Assembly: GCF_902728265.1 (NCBI RefSeq)
Contig: NZ_CACVBR010000007.1
Span: 78,094 to 142,093 of the forward strand
Length of the DNA: 64,000 nt
Direction: 5' to 3'
DNA from: Chryseobacterium potabilaquae
Lineage (GTDB): Bacteria; Bacteroidota; Bacteroidia; Flavobacteriales; Weeksellaceae
Both the position numbers and the translations under genes were made by a program. Position 1 is the stretch's first letter. Each line of letters opens with the position of its first letter. Shown here in pieces: positions 16,284-24,271 of the stretch. The notes under the pieces were generated by a model that saw only the letters and a program-made list of their open reading frames with translations, had not been told where the DNA came from and did not search any database.

Positions 16284-17237
16284 ATGAGTTGGTTTAAAAA
16301 TATTTTCAAAAAAGAAGAAAAGGAAACATTAGATAAAGGATTAGAAAAATCCAGTCAGGGTTTCTTTGAAAAAATGACAAAAGCCGTTGTTGGCAAAAGC
16401 AAAGTAGATGATGAGGTACTTGACGATTTGGAAGAAATACTTATAGCATCCGATGTAGGAGCCACCACCACCATCAAAATCATAGAGAGAATAGAAGAAC
16501 GTGTTGCTAAAGACAAATATGTAGGAGTAAGTGAGCTAGATAAAATTCTTCGCGAAGAAATATCAAACTTATTACTAGAAAACCCTCACAAAGGAACAGG
16601 AAATATTGACATCTCCAAAAAACCCTATGTCATTATGGTAGTAGGAGTCAATGGTGTGGGAAAAACAACCACTATTGGTAAGCTAGCCCATCAATTCAAA
16701 TCAGAAGGAAAAAAAGTGGTTCTTGGAGCTGCAGATACATTTAGGGCAGCAGCTGTGGATCAATTAACCATTTGGAGTGAAAGAGTCGGAGTTCCAATTG
16801 TTAAGCAAGAAATGGGATCAGATCCTGCATCTGTAGCATTTGACACGGTACAAAGTGCTGTTGCACAGAATGCAGATATTGTGATCATTGATACAGCGGG
16901 AAGACTTCATAATAAAATAAACTTAATGAATGAGCTTTCAAAAATTAAAAGAGTGATGCAAAAAGTAATTCCAGATGCACCTCATGAAATCTTATTAGTT
17001 CTTGATGGCTCAACCGGACAGAACGCTTTTGAACAGGCAAAACAATTTACAGCAGCTACAGAAGTTAATGCATTAGCAGTAACAAAGTTAGATGGTACTG
17101 CTAAGGGTGGTGTAGTCATAGGAATTTCCGATCAGTTCCAGATTCCTGTAAAATATATAGGCGTAGGAGAAAAAATGCAAGATTTACAATTGTTTAATGG
17201 TACAGAATTTGTTGATTCTTTCTTCAAGAAAAGATAA
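16284..17237 (+). CDS. ftsY: signal recognition particle receptor FtsY
   Basis: 317 residues. The SRP receptor GTPase docks ribosomes carrying membrane proteins at the inner membrane. The N-terminal A domain is short; then come the N domain and the G domain with P-loop GVNGVGKTTTIGKLA, ADTFRAAAVDQL, IDTAGR, VTKLDGTAKGG and the closing GVGEKMQDLQLF. Length is typical for a species without a long acidic A domain. It follows the ribosomal protein cluster, a conserved Bacteroidota order. Confidence 0.97.
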   Translation: MSWFKNIFKKEEKETLDKGLEKSSQGFFEKMTKAVVGKSKVDDEVLDDLEEILIASDVGATTTIKIIERIEERVAKDKYVGVSELDKILREEISNLLLENPHKGTGNIDISKKPYVIMVVGVNGVGKTTTIGKLAHQFKSEGKKVVLGAADTFRAAAVDQLTIWSERVGVPIVKQEMGSDPASVAFDTVQSAVAQNADIVIIDTAGRLHNKINLMNELSKIKRVMQKVIPDAPHEILLVLDGSTGQNAFEQAKQFTAATEVNALAVTKLDGTAKGGVVIGISDQFQIPVKYIGVGEKMQDLQLFNGTEFVDSFFKKR

Positions 17238-17304
17238 TTTATATTATTTTTTCTATAAATAAGACATGAAATTTGTAAAATATTAACAATTAAAATTTAG
17301 AACT

Positions 17305-17559
17305 ATGGGAATTTTAACTTGGATCATATTTGGTCTTATTGCAGGAGCAATCGCAAAAATGATTATGCCGGGTACACAAGGAGGTGGTTGGCTAATGACT
17401 ATCATCTTGGGAATTATTGGAGCTTTCGTAGGAGGCTTTATTGGAAGTATCCTAGGATGGGGAACCGTTGATGAGTTTGATTTTAGAAGTATGCTATTAG
17501 CCGTCGGAGGTTCATTGATTGTATTATGGATATTTGGCATGGCCACACGGAAAGCCTAA
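17305..17559 (+). CDS. GlsB/YeaQ/YmgE family stress-response membrane protein
   Basis: 84 residues with three glycine-rich membrane segments: MGILTWIIFGLIAGAIAKMI, GGWLMTIILGIIGAFVGGFIG, and LLAVGGSLIVLWIFGM. This matches the transglycosylase-associated/GlsB family of small inner-membrane proteins induced by stress in several bacteria. The exact role is unknown. It lies 67 bp after ftsY and before a bidirectional terminator. Confidence 0.9.
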   Translation: MGILTWIIFGLIAGAIAKMIMPGTQGGGWLMTIILGIIGAFVGGFIGSILGWGTVDEFDFRSMLLAVGGSLIVLWIFGMATRKA

Positions 17560-17580
17560 TTAACAAAATAATAAAAAAGC

Positions 17581-17614
17581 AAAATCCCTGATTGAAATTC
17601 AATCAGGGATTTTT
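17581..17614. terminator. bidirectional terminator between the GlsB-like gene and sppA
   Basis: Hairpin with arms AAAATCCCTGATTG and CAATCAGGGATTTT plus T-run, between two convergent genes. Confidence 0.85.
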
Positions 17615-17631
17615 AATGTAAAATATATAAT

Positions 17632-19386
17632 TTAGTTTATTTTAAGTTGATATGGCATTTCCATTTTTATTTCTGATTGCAGCTTCTCATTAGTAAACTT
17701 TTCCAAAATTTCATAATTAGATTTTCCTATCTTATTTTTGATCATTCTTGCTGAAATATCGTCTTCATTCAAATCTTTAAAAATTTGCTCAAATGGGGAC
17801 ATCTTTTTGGGATATGATTCTACATTATAAGATTTCAAGCCCGCTTTTTGAGCTGCATATTTAACAGCATCATTTAAAGTGCCTAGCTCATCTACCAAAC
17901 CAATCTGCTTAGCCCTTGTTCCACTCCAAACTCTACCTCCTCCAATATTATCTATTTGCTCAAAACTCTGTTTTCTATTTTGCGTTACAAAATGAACAAA
18001 TCTCTTATAGGTACCTTCTACCCCTTTTGTAATCATATTAACACCATAAGGAGAAACTCCATTCAAGGAAGAATAGTATTGAGAGTTCGCGTTCGTAGCC
18101 ACAATATCGGAACGTATTCCATTTTTATTAGCTATCTCTTTAAAATAAGGAATTACCCCAAAAACACCAATAGATCCAGTAAGAGTATTAGGCTCTGAAT
18201 AGATTTTATCAGCTGCCATAGCGATATAATATCCCCCTGAAGCAGCATAATCTCCAAAAGAAACAATAAGAGGTTTTTTCTTTTTCAACTGTTGGAGTTC
18301 AAATAGAATTTCATCAGATGCATTAGCACTTCCCCCAGGAGAGTTAATTCTAAATACGACTGCCTTTACCTTATCATTTTCTTGTAATTCTTTGATGTAT
18401 TTAATATATTTTTCAGAGAAAATATCATTATACTGATCTCCATTGTAGATTGCTCCGGAGGCATACAATATAGCCACTTTATCCCCGGACTTATCTTCGC
18501 TTGAATAAGAAGCAATATATTTTCCCAAAGAAATTTTATTGAGTTTTTCTTTCTCTTTTAAATTTAATTTTGATTTTATTAATTCATCATATTCCGTTTT
18601 CTGAATTAATTTATCTGCTAATTTATACTGTAAACTCAGATCTGGAATCATTCCATACAAACTATCAACAACCGTTTTAAATTGAGTTGAATCTATTTTT
18701 CGGGAAGAAGCCATTCTCGATGAAGCATTTTTCCAGATATCATTCAAAAGTGTACCAAGTTGTTCTTTATTTTCAGGAGAAATATCATTTCTCAAAAAAG
18801 GCTCTACAGCAGATTTAAACTTACCATGACGAATAACTTCTATTCCAATTCCAAATTTATCAGCAAAATCTTTAAAAAATGTTACTTCCGTAGCCATTCC
18901 TTTTAATTCAATCATTCCTGCCGGATTAAGATAATATTTATCCGCAACTGACCCTAAATAATAGGCTGCTTGAGACACGTTATTTCCATAAGTATATACA
19001 AACTTTCCACTTTTCTTAAAATCATCTATTGCATTTCGAAGGTCATCAATTTGCGTTAATCCTGCATTGAGCTCATCAGCTTCAATACTAATTCCTTTTA
19101 TATTATCATCATTCTTTGCTTTATTTATTGCTTCAAGGGCCTCATAAATTAGCACATTTTTATTCTGACTATTGATATTAAATACATCAGTATGTTCTTC
19201 TGTAGGGCTATCAATTATATTTGTTTTCAAATTAATTGTCAATACTGAATTTTTCTTCACAACAACTGATTTGTCACCACTCATAGAACCAAATATGAGC
19301 ACTATAACAAAAAAGAAGAAAAATAAAACACAAATTATGGCAATTGCTACTATATTTGCTAATACATTTTTAAAAAAACTTTTCAT
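17632..19386 (-). CDS. sppA: signal peptide peptidase SppA (67K type)
   Basis: 584 residues. It degrades left-over signal peptides in the inner membrane. One N-terminal membrane anchor (residues about 10-33) is followed by the tandem duplicated protease domain of the long form. The catalytic Lys is Lys191 (GKFKSAVEPFLR) and the nucleophile Ser383 (DYAASGGYYIAMAAD); RINSPGGSANASDEI and GSIGVFGVIPYF are also clear. It is divergent from folK with only 21 bp between start codons, so its promoter must lie largely within folK; a TATGTTGC sequence on the minus strand near 19413-19420 is a candidate. Confidence 0.95.
   Translation of the reverse strand: MKSFFKNVLANIVAIAIICVLFFFFFVIVLIFGSMSGDKSVVVKKNSVLTINLKTNIIDSPTEEHTDVFNINSQNKNVLIYEALEAINKAKNDDNIKGISIEADELNAGLTQIDDLRNAIDDFKKSGKFVYTYGNNVSQAAYYLGSVADKYYLNPAGMIELKGMATEVTFFKDFADKFGIGIEVIRHGKFKSAVEPFLRNDISPENKEQLGTLLNDIWKNASSRMASSRKIDSTQFKTVVDSLYGMIPDLSLQYKLADKLIQKTEYDELIKSKLNLKEKEKLNKISLGKYIASYSSEDKSGDKVAILYASGAIYNGDQYNDIFSEKYIKYIKELQENDKVKAVVFRINSPGGSANASDEILFELQQLKKKKPLIVSFGDYAASGGYYIAMAADKIYSEPNTLTGSIGVFGVIPYFKEIANKNGIRSDIVATNANSQYYSSLNGVSPYGVNMITKGVEGTYKRFVHFVTQNRKQSFEQIDNIGGGRVWSGTRAKQIGLVDELGTLNDAVKYAAQKAGLKSYNVESYPKKMSPFEQIFKDLNEDDISARMIKNKIGKSNYEILEKFTNEKLQSEIKMEMPYQLKIN
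19351..19358 (+). promoter_or_regulatory. -7 element for folK, inside the sppA coding region
   Basis: TATATTTG followed by CT lies within the first codons of sppA on the opposite strand, 49 bases before the folK ATG. It exactly matches TAnnTTTG. Confidence 0.5.
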
Positions 19387-19407
19387 AAATCAATCATTTT
19401 TTCCAAT

Positions 19408-19824
19408 ATGTCGCAACATACAGTAGTTTTGTTACTAGGAAGTAACCTTGGAAATAAAAAAAAAAATTTAGAGCATGCTCTTGAAAAAATTAAAGAGAAT
19501 GGCAATCAAATATTAAAAATCAGTGAATTTTTGATAACAAAACCTGTAGAATTTGCCAGTTCCAATATTTTTTGTAATATTGCAACAATAATATCAACTA
19601 ATCTTTCTCCAATTCAGTTGTTAAATTTTGTTAAAAAAATTGAAATTGAGATGGGAAGAGTTAATGATTCAAAAATATATGATGGTTATCATGACAGGAT
19701 TATAGATATTGATATCGTTAAGTATAATGAATTATTATTTCTCTCAGAAAGATTGGAAATCCCTCATAAAAAACATCTTTTTGAAAGGGACTTTTCAAGG
19801 CTATTATTAAAGGATTTTATTTAA
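19408..19824 (+). CDS. folK: 2-amino-4-hydroxy-6-hydroxymethyldihydropteridine pyrophosphokinase FolK
   Basis: 138 residues, slightly short for the family. It pyrophosphorylates the pterin in folate synthesis. LLLGSNLGNKKKNLEHAL is the N-terminal signature, and HDRIIDIDIVKYNELLF carries the DxD magnesium site (usual form RxxDIDLL). The last part, IPHKKHLFERDFSRLLL, fits the PHPxxxxRxFVLxPL block but is diverged. folB, acting in the same pathway, is at 61.8 kb. The first OmpA-like gene starts 23 bp downstream. Confidence 0.9.
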   Translation: MSQHTVVLLLGSNLGNKKKNLEHALEKIKENGNQILKISEFLITKPVEFASSNIFCNIATIISTNLSPIQLLNFVKKIEIEMGRVNDSKIYDGYHDRIIDIDIVKYNELLFLSERLEIPHKKHLFERDFSRLLLKDFI

Positions 19825-19847
19825 AAATAAAACAAAAAACATATTGT

Positions 19848-20960
19848 ATGAAACTAGGTTTATTATTATTAGCTGCTTTACCTATTGCTACTTATGCACA
19901 GGATAGTATTTCTGTTAATTCCTCAAAAGAATATCCGAATACTTTTACCTCAGGTTCAGCCAATGTCCAAGCTTTCAACAACTCAACCAGAAGATTTAAC
20001 GACTGGTCTGTTTCAATCGGTGGTGGTTCAGCCCTTATGGTTCACTCCGATTTAAAATCGATCTACGATAAAAAAATCAACTGGGGGTACAACGCGTATG
20101 TCAGCGTGGATAAACAAATTAACCACATCTTTGGATTAAGTCTCATCTATCAAAGAGGAGAAACAAAGCAAAAAGGTCAGCTAGAAGGTGCAGCAGGTAT
20201 TGCTGCAGGAGTTGCTACTGCTACTACGAAGTATAATCAGGTTGCTTTAATGGGAGATATTAACTTTTCTAACATATTAAGAAGAGTTGATAACCATTCA
20301 CCATACAGGTGGGCGCTTCATGGATATGCTGGAATAGGTTTGATGAATTTCAATACTTCTTTACATGACAATGATCAAAACAGATGGAGTACAGTTCCCG
20401 CAAGATCTCCTCTATTCATTGATCAAAAGCTTGATATTAATTCAGTCTATTATCAAATGGGTATCGGTCTTAAATATAAGGTTTCGAGACTTATTGATGT
20501 TGAAGCAAGAACAATGTATGTCATTAGTGGAGATGATGAATTTGATGGTGGTGGATTTGCCGGCCCTAATGATTATGACCCAACTTCAACAACCCCACAC
20601 TATAACATGTTAAACAAAAGAAGATCGGATAACATGTGGACTGTTAATTTGGGAGTATCATTCAAACTAGGAAAACATCTATCACATCTCGCATGGCATG
20701 ATCCTTTACAAGAAGCTTATTATAAAACAAGTGTTCTTGAAAATGCTTCTGCAGATCTTGTAGTATGTGAAAAAGGAGATAACGATAATGATGGAGTTTG
20801 TGATGATTGGGATAGAGAGCTTAATACTCCTGCAGGAGCACGAGTTGATGGAGCTGGTGTAGCGTTAGACATGGATCTTGATGGTGTAATTGATCTTTAT
20901 GATAAATGTGTAACTGTGCCTGGACCGCCAGATAATAATGGCTGCCCTATTGGAAAATAA
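19848..20960 (+). CDS. OmpA-like outer membrane protein lacking the C-terminal OmpA domain
   Basis: 370 residues: signal peptide (to TYAQ), an eight-strand-type beta-barrel domain (FNDWSVSIGGGSALMVHSDL, YRWALHGYAGIG, VDVEARTMYVISGDDEFDGGG in pattern), then a thrombospondin-type-3 calcium repeat (DNDNDGVCDDWD, DLDGVIDLYDKCV). The protein stops right after NNGCPIGK, exactly where the two following paralogues continue into a peptidoglycan-binding OmpA domain. The stop is clean, with no OmpA-coding remnant before the next start 31 bp on. It is the most diverged of the three tandem copies. It may be a barrel without a cell-wall anchor. Confidence 0.85.
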   Translation: MKLGLLLLAALPIATYAQDSISVNSSKEYPNTFTSGSANVQAFNNSTRRFNDWSVSIGGGSALMVHSDLKSIYDKKINWGYNAYVSVDKQINHIFGLSLIYQRGETKQKGQLEGAAGIAAGVATATTKYNQVALMGDINFSNILRRVDNHSPYRWALHGYAGIGLMNFNTSLHDNDQNRWSTVPARSPLFIDQKLDINSVYYQMGIGLKYKVSRLIDVEARTMYVISGDDEFDGGGFAGPNDYDPTSTTPHYNMLNKRRSDNMWTVNLGVSFKLGKHLSHLAWHDPLQEAYYKTSVLENASADLVVCEKGDNDNDGVCDDWDRELNTPAGARVDGAGVALDMDLDGVIDLYDKCVTVPGPPDNNGCPIGK

Positions 20961-20991
20961 AAATCAATTAATTAACAATACATAAAACACT

Positions 20992-22548
20992 ATGAAATTA
21001 AATTTAGCAATTGTTGCATTTGCTTTAGCTATGCCTACTTTAAGCTATGCACAAGATTCAATAGCCGTTTCTTCAACAGGAGAGTATCCAAATACATTCT
21101 CTTCAGGTTCTGCTAATGTTTCCCCATTTACGTCACAATCTAGAAGATTTAATGACTGGTCTATATCAGCCGGAGCTGGTACGCCTTTAATGCAATCAGC
21201 TGATTTAACATCAATAAAAAATGGTAATGGTAAAAACCTATTTGGTTATTCCGTTTACTTCAGTATTGATAAAGCAATTACTCATGCATTTGGACTAAAA
21301 TTACAATACGATAGAGGTGAAACAAGACAAGGATGGTTTAATACTAAAGATCCGGTTCCTGCAAACATTCCTTATCAGCAAGTTGCTGCAAGAACTCAAT
21401 ACGATGCAATCTCTATATTAGGAGATATTAACTTTTCTAACTTACTAAGAAGAGTTGATAATCATTCTCCTTATAGATGGGCGTTACATGGATATGCGGG
21501 TCTAGGTACTATCGCTTATAGAGCTTACCAAAAAGGGCCAAACGGAGTACAAGCTTTAATGACAGAAATAAAGCCATTCCAATTAGGATCTATGTTTGCT
21601 CAAGCAGGTGCTGGTCTTAAATTTAAAGTTAACAAAAGAATCGATGTTGAAGGTAGATTAATGTATGTAGTAACTGGAGATGATGAATTTGATGGTGGAG
21701 GACCAAACTACAGTGCTATCAATCAACGTGAAGAACAAGTTTCTGATAACTTCTTTAACGCAACTTTAGGTCTTACTTGGAAGCTAGGAAAACACGAATC
21801 TAACTTAATGTGGCATGACCCATTACAGGAAATCTATTATAAACTAGATGTATTGGCTAATAAAAAACAAGACATTGAAGTTTGTAAAAAAGGAGATGCT
21901 GATAATGACGGTGTTTGCGATGATTGGGACAGACAACTTGATACACCTGCTGGTGCTAGAGTTGACGGTGCTGGTGTTGCTCTTGATACTGATCTTGATG
22001 GTGTTATCGATCTTTACGATAAGTGTGTTACCGTTCCTGGACCAGTGGAAAACAATGGTTGTCCATATGCTAAAAAAGACAATAACGAAGTAGCAAAAGA
22101 TGTTGAAAAAGAATTAAAAGATGTATATTTTAATTTCAATAAAGCAACAATAAGACCTGAATCTAATCCAAAATTAGATATGGCTGCTGACGTGATTAAG
22201 CAAAGTGGAGGTACATACCTATTAACTGGTCATACAGATATTAAAGGAAATGCTGCATATAACTTAAAATTATCTAGAGAGAGAGCTGCGGCAGTAGTGA
22301 ATGCTCTTGAAGCTAGAGGAGTTACAGCAAACTCACTTAAATCAAAAGGAGTTGGTTCTGCTGAAGCTAGAATTCCTGCAACGGCTTCTGATGCTGAAAG
22401 AATGGCCGACAGAAAAGTGACTGTAAGATATATTGAGAATGCTTCGGAATGGAGCGCTATGGAAAAGAAAGATTACACAGACACTCCTGTTACCAAAGCA
22501 AAAGCTGGGAAAAAGAAAACAAAATCAAGTAAAAACAACAAAAAATAA
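20992..22548 (+). CDS. OmpA family outer membrane protein (paralogue 2)
   Basis: 518 residues: signal peptide (TLSYAQ), beta-barrel domain, TSP3 repeats (DADNDGVCDDWD, DTDLDGVIDLYDKCV), then an OmpA/MotB peptidoglycan-binding domain (VYFNFNKATIRPESNPKL, LTGHTDIKGNAAYNLKLS, RERAAAVV). The Asp of HTD and the Arg of SRERA match the residues that bind diaminopimelate in OmpA. A lysine-rich tail (KAGKKKTKSSKNNKK) is unusual. It should anchor the outer membrane to peptidoglycan. It starts 31 bp after paralogue 1 and ends at a terminator. Confidence 0.92.
   Translation: MKLNLAIVAFALAMPTLSYAQDSIAVSSTGEYPNTFSSGSANVSPFTSQSRRFNDWSISAGAGTPLMQSADLTSIKNGNGKNLFGYSVYFSIDKAITHAFGLKLQYDRGETRQGWFNTKDPVPANIPYQQVAARTQYDAISILGDINFSNLLRRVDNHSPYRWALHGYAGLGTIAYRAYQKGPNGVQALMTEIKPFQLGSMFAQAGAGLKFKVNKRIDVEGRLMYVVTGDDEFDGGGPNYSAINQREEQVSDNFFNATLGLTWKLGKHESNLMWHDPLQEIYYKLDVLANKKQDIEVCKKGDADNDGVCDDWDRQLDTPAGARVDGAGVALDTDLDGVIDLYDKCVTVPGPVENNGCPYAKKDNNEVAKDVEKELKDVYFNFNKATIRPESNPKLDMAADVIKQSGGTYLLTGHTDIKGNAAYNLKLSRERAAAVVNALEARGVTANSLKSKGVGSAEARIPATASDAERMADRKVTVRYIENASEWSAMEKKDYTDTPVTKAKAGKKKTKSSKNNKK
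21040..22070 (+). repeat. long direct repeat, copy A (OmpA paralogue 2)
   Basis: The barrel and TSP3 coding part of paralogue 2 is nearly identical in DNA to 22792-23818 in paralogue 3, including many synonymous positions (for example the block around 21417-21480 versus 23159-23222). This suggests recent duplication or gene conversion. Ends are approximate. Confidence 0.75.
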
Positions 22549-22565
22549 TTTTGTTATAATTTTAT

Positions 22566-22592
22566 AAAACCGAAATTATTTTCGGTTTTATA
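22566..22592 (+). terminator. terminator after OmpA paralogue 2
   Basis: Hairpin AAAACCGAAA / TTTTCGGTTTT followed by an AT/T-rich tail. Confidence 0.8.
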
Positions 22593-22742
22593 TTTTTATT
22601 AACTAATTTTGTATATAATATTAAATTGGACTGAGATTTGATATATCGAGTGGTAAAAATATGATTTTGTATGATACCACATTTTGTTAATCTAAATAGA
22701 ATATCTCACTTCATCATAATTTAACTAATTAAAATATACACT

Positions 22743-24194
22743 ATGAAATTAAGTTTAACAATTGCTGCACTAGCTTTAGCTTTACCTACGGCTCTCTGTG
22801 CGCAAGACTCAATAGCAGTTTCCTCAACTGGAGAGTATCCAAATACATTCTCTTCTGGTTCTGCTAATGTTTCCCCATTCACTTCCCAATCTAGAAGATT
22901 CAATGATTGGTCTATCTCTGCAGGTGTAGGAACACCTTTAATGCAATCAGCTGATTTAACGTCAATAAAAAATGGTAATGGTAAAAACCTATTTGGTTAT
23001 TCGGCATACTTCAGTATTGATAAAGCAATTACTCATGCTTTTGGATTAAGTCTACAATATGACAGAGGTGAAACAAGACAAGGATGGTTTAATACTAAGG
23101 ATGCAGTTCCCGCTAATATGCCATATCAGCAAGTTGCTGCAAGAACTCAGTATGACGCAATCTCTATATTAGGAGATATTAACTTTTCTAACTTACTAAG
23201 AAGAGTTGATAATCATTCTCCTTACAGATGGGCATTACACGGATATGCGGGTCTAGGTACTATCGCTTATAGAGCTTATCAAAAAGGGCCAACTGGAGCG
23301 CAAACTCTGATGACAGAAATAAAGCCATTCCAATTAGGTTCTATGTTTGCTCAAGCAGGAGCTGGTCTTAAATTTAAAGTTAATAGAAGAATAGATATCG
23401 AAGGTAGATTAATGTATGTAGTAACTGGAGATGATGAGTTTGATGGTGGAGGACCAAACTACAGTGCTATTAATCAACGTGAAGAACAAGTTTCTGACAA
23501 CTTCTTCAACGCAACTTTAGGGGTATCTTTAAAACTAGGAAAACACGAATCTCATCTAATGTGGCATGACCCATTACAGGAAATCTATTATAAACTAGAT
23601 GTATTGGCTAATAAAAACCAGGACATTGAAGTTTGTAAAAAAGGAGATGCTGATAATGACGGTGTTTGCGACGATTGGGACAGACAACTTGATACACCTG
23701 CTGGTGCTAGAGTTGACGGTGCCGGTGTTGCTCTTGATACTGATCTTGATGGTGTTATCGACCTTTATGATAAGTGTGTTACCGTTCCTGGACCAGTGGA
23801 AAATAATGGCTGCCCTGTAGCCACTACCGGACCAGTAACAGAAGAAACAAGAACCTTAGAAGGTATTGAATTCGATTTAAATTCAGATAGAATATTACCT
23901 TCAAACACTCCTATACTAAATAATGCCGTTAATTATATTAATTCTTCAAACGGAGCTTATAATGTAATTGGAGCAACAGATACAAGAGGTACTGATGCTT
24001 ACAATCAAAAATTATCTGAAAGAAGAGCTAATAACGTTAAAAGTTATTTACTTAAAAATGGAGTTCAATCTGGAAAACTTAACTCAATAGGTAAAGGTGA
24101 AAAAGATCTTAAATACCCTGAGTGTGAGCCTGCTACTAAATGTCCTGAATGGAAAAATAGAGCAAACAGAAGAGTTTATTTTGAAGCTAAGTAA
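22743..24194 (+). CDS. OmpA family outer membrane protein (paralogue 3)
   Basis: 483 residues with the same plan as paralogue 2: signal peptide (ALCAQ), barrel, TSP3 repeat, OmpA domain. The barrel and TSP3 parts are nearly identical to paralogue 2 in protein and DNA, but the OmpA domain differs (IEFDLNSDRILPSNTPIL, GATDTRGTDAYNQKLSERRANNV, then CEPATKCPEWKNRANRRV with an extra Cys-containing loop). The diaminopimelate-binding Asp and Arg are kept. The 194-bp gap upstream contains the previous gene's terminator, so this copy has its own promoter. Confidence 0.92.
   Translation: MKLSLTIAALALALPTALCAQDSIAVSSTGEYPNTFSSGSANVSPFTSQSRRFNDWSISAGVGTPLMQSADLTSIKNGNGKNLFGYSAYFSIDKAITHAFGLSLQYDRGETRQGWFNTKDAVPANMPYQQVAARTQYDAISILGDINFSNLLRRVDNHSPYRWALHGYAGLGTIAYRAYQKGPTGAQTLMTEIKPFQLGSMFAQAGAGLKFKVNRRIDIEGRLMYVVTGDDEFDGGGPNYSAINQREEQVSDNFFNATLGVSLKLGKHESHLMWHDPLQEIYYKLDVLANKNQDIEVCKKGDADNDGVCDDWDRQLDTPAGARVDGAGVALDTDLDGVIDLYDKCVTVPGPVENNGCPVATTGPVTEETRTLEGIEFDLNSDRILPSNTPILNNAVNYINSSNGAYNVIGATDTRGTDAYNQKLSERRANNVKSYLLKNGVQSGKLNSIGKGEKDLKYPECEPATKCPEWKNRANRRVYFEAK
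22792..23818 (+). repeat. long direct repeat, copy B (OmpA paralogue 3)
   Basis: Partner of the repeat at 21040-22070. Identity drops abruptly at the start of the OmpA domain, just after ...NNGCP. Ends are approximate. Confidence 0.75.
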
Positions 24195-24220
24195 TATAGT
24201 TACAATACTCAATTATATTA

Positions 24221-24247
24221 AAGTCACGCTACAGCGTGGCTTTTTTT
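24221..24247 (+). terminator. terminator after OmpA paralogue 3
   Basis: A 10-bp stem (AAGTCACGCT / AGCGTGGCTT, one wobble) with a two-base loop followed by a T-run. Confidence 0.85.
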
Positions 24248-24271
24248 ATTTACTTTCACTATTTTTACTCC

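Noticed and set aside
23599..23820. Second open frame inside OmpA paralogue 3, with a matching one inside paralogue 2 (21848-22093)
   Set aside because: It is conserved only because the DNA of the two paralogues is nearly identical; the other frame encodes a proven TSP3 repeat.
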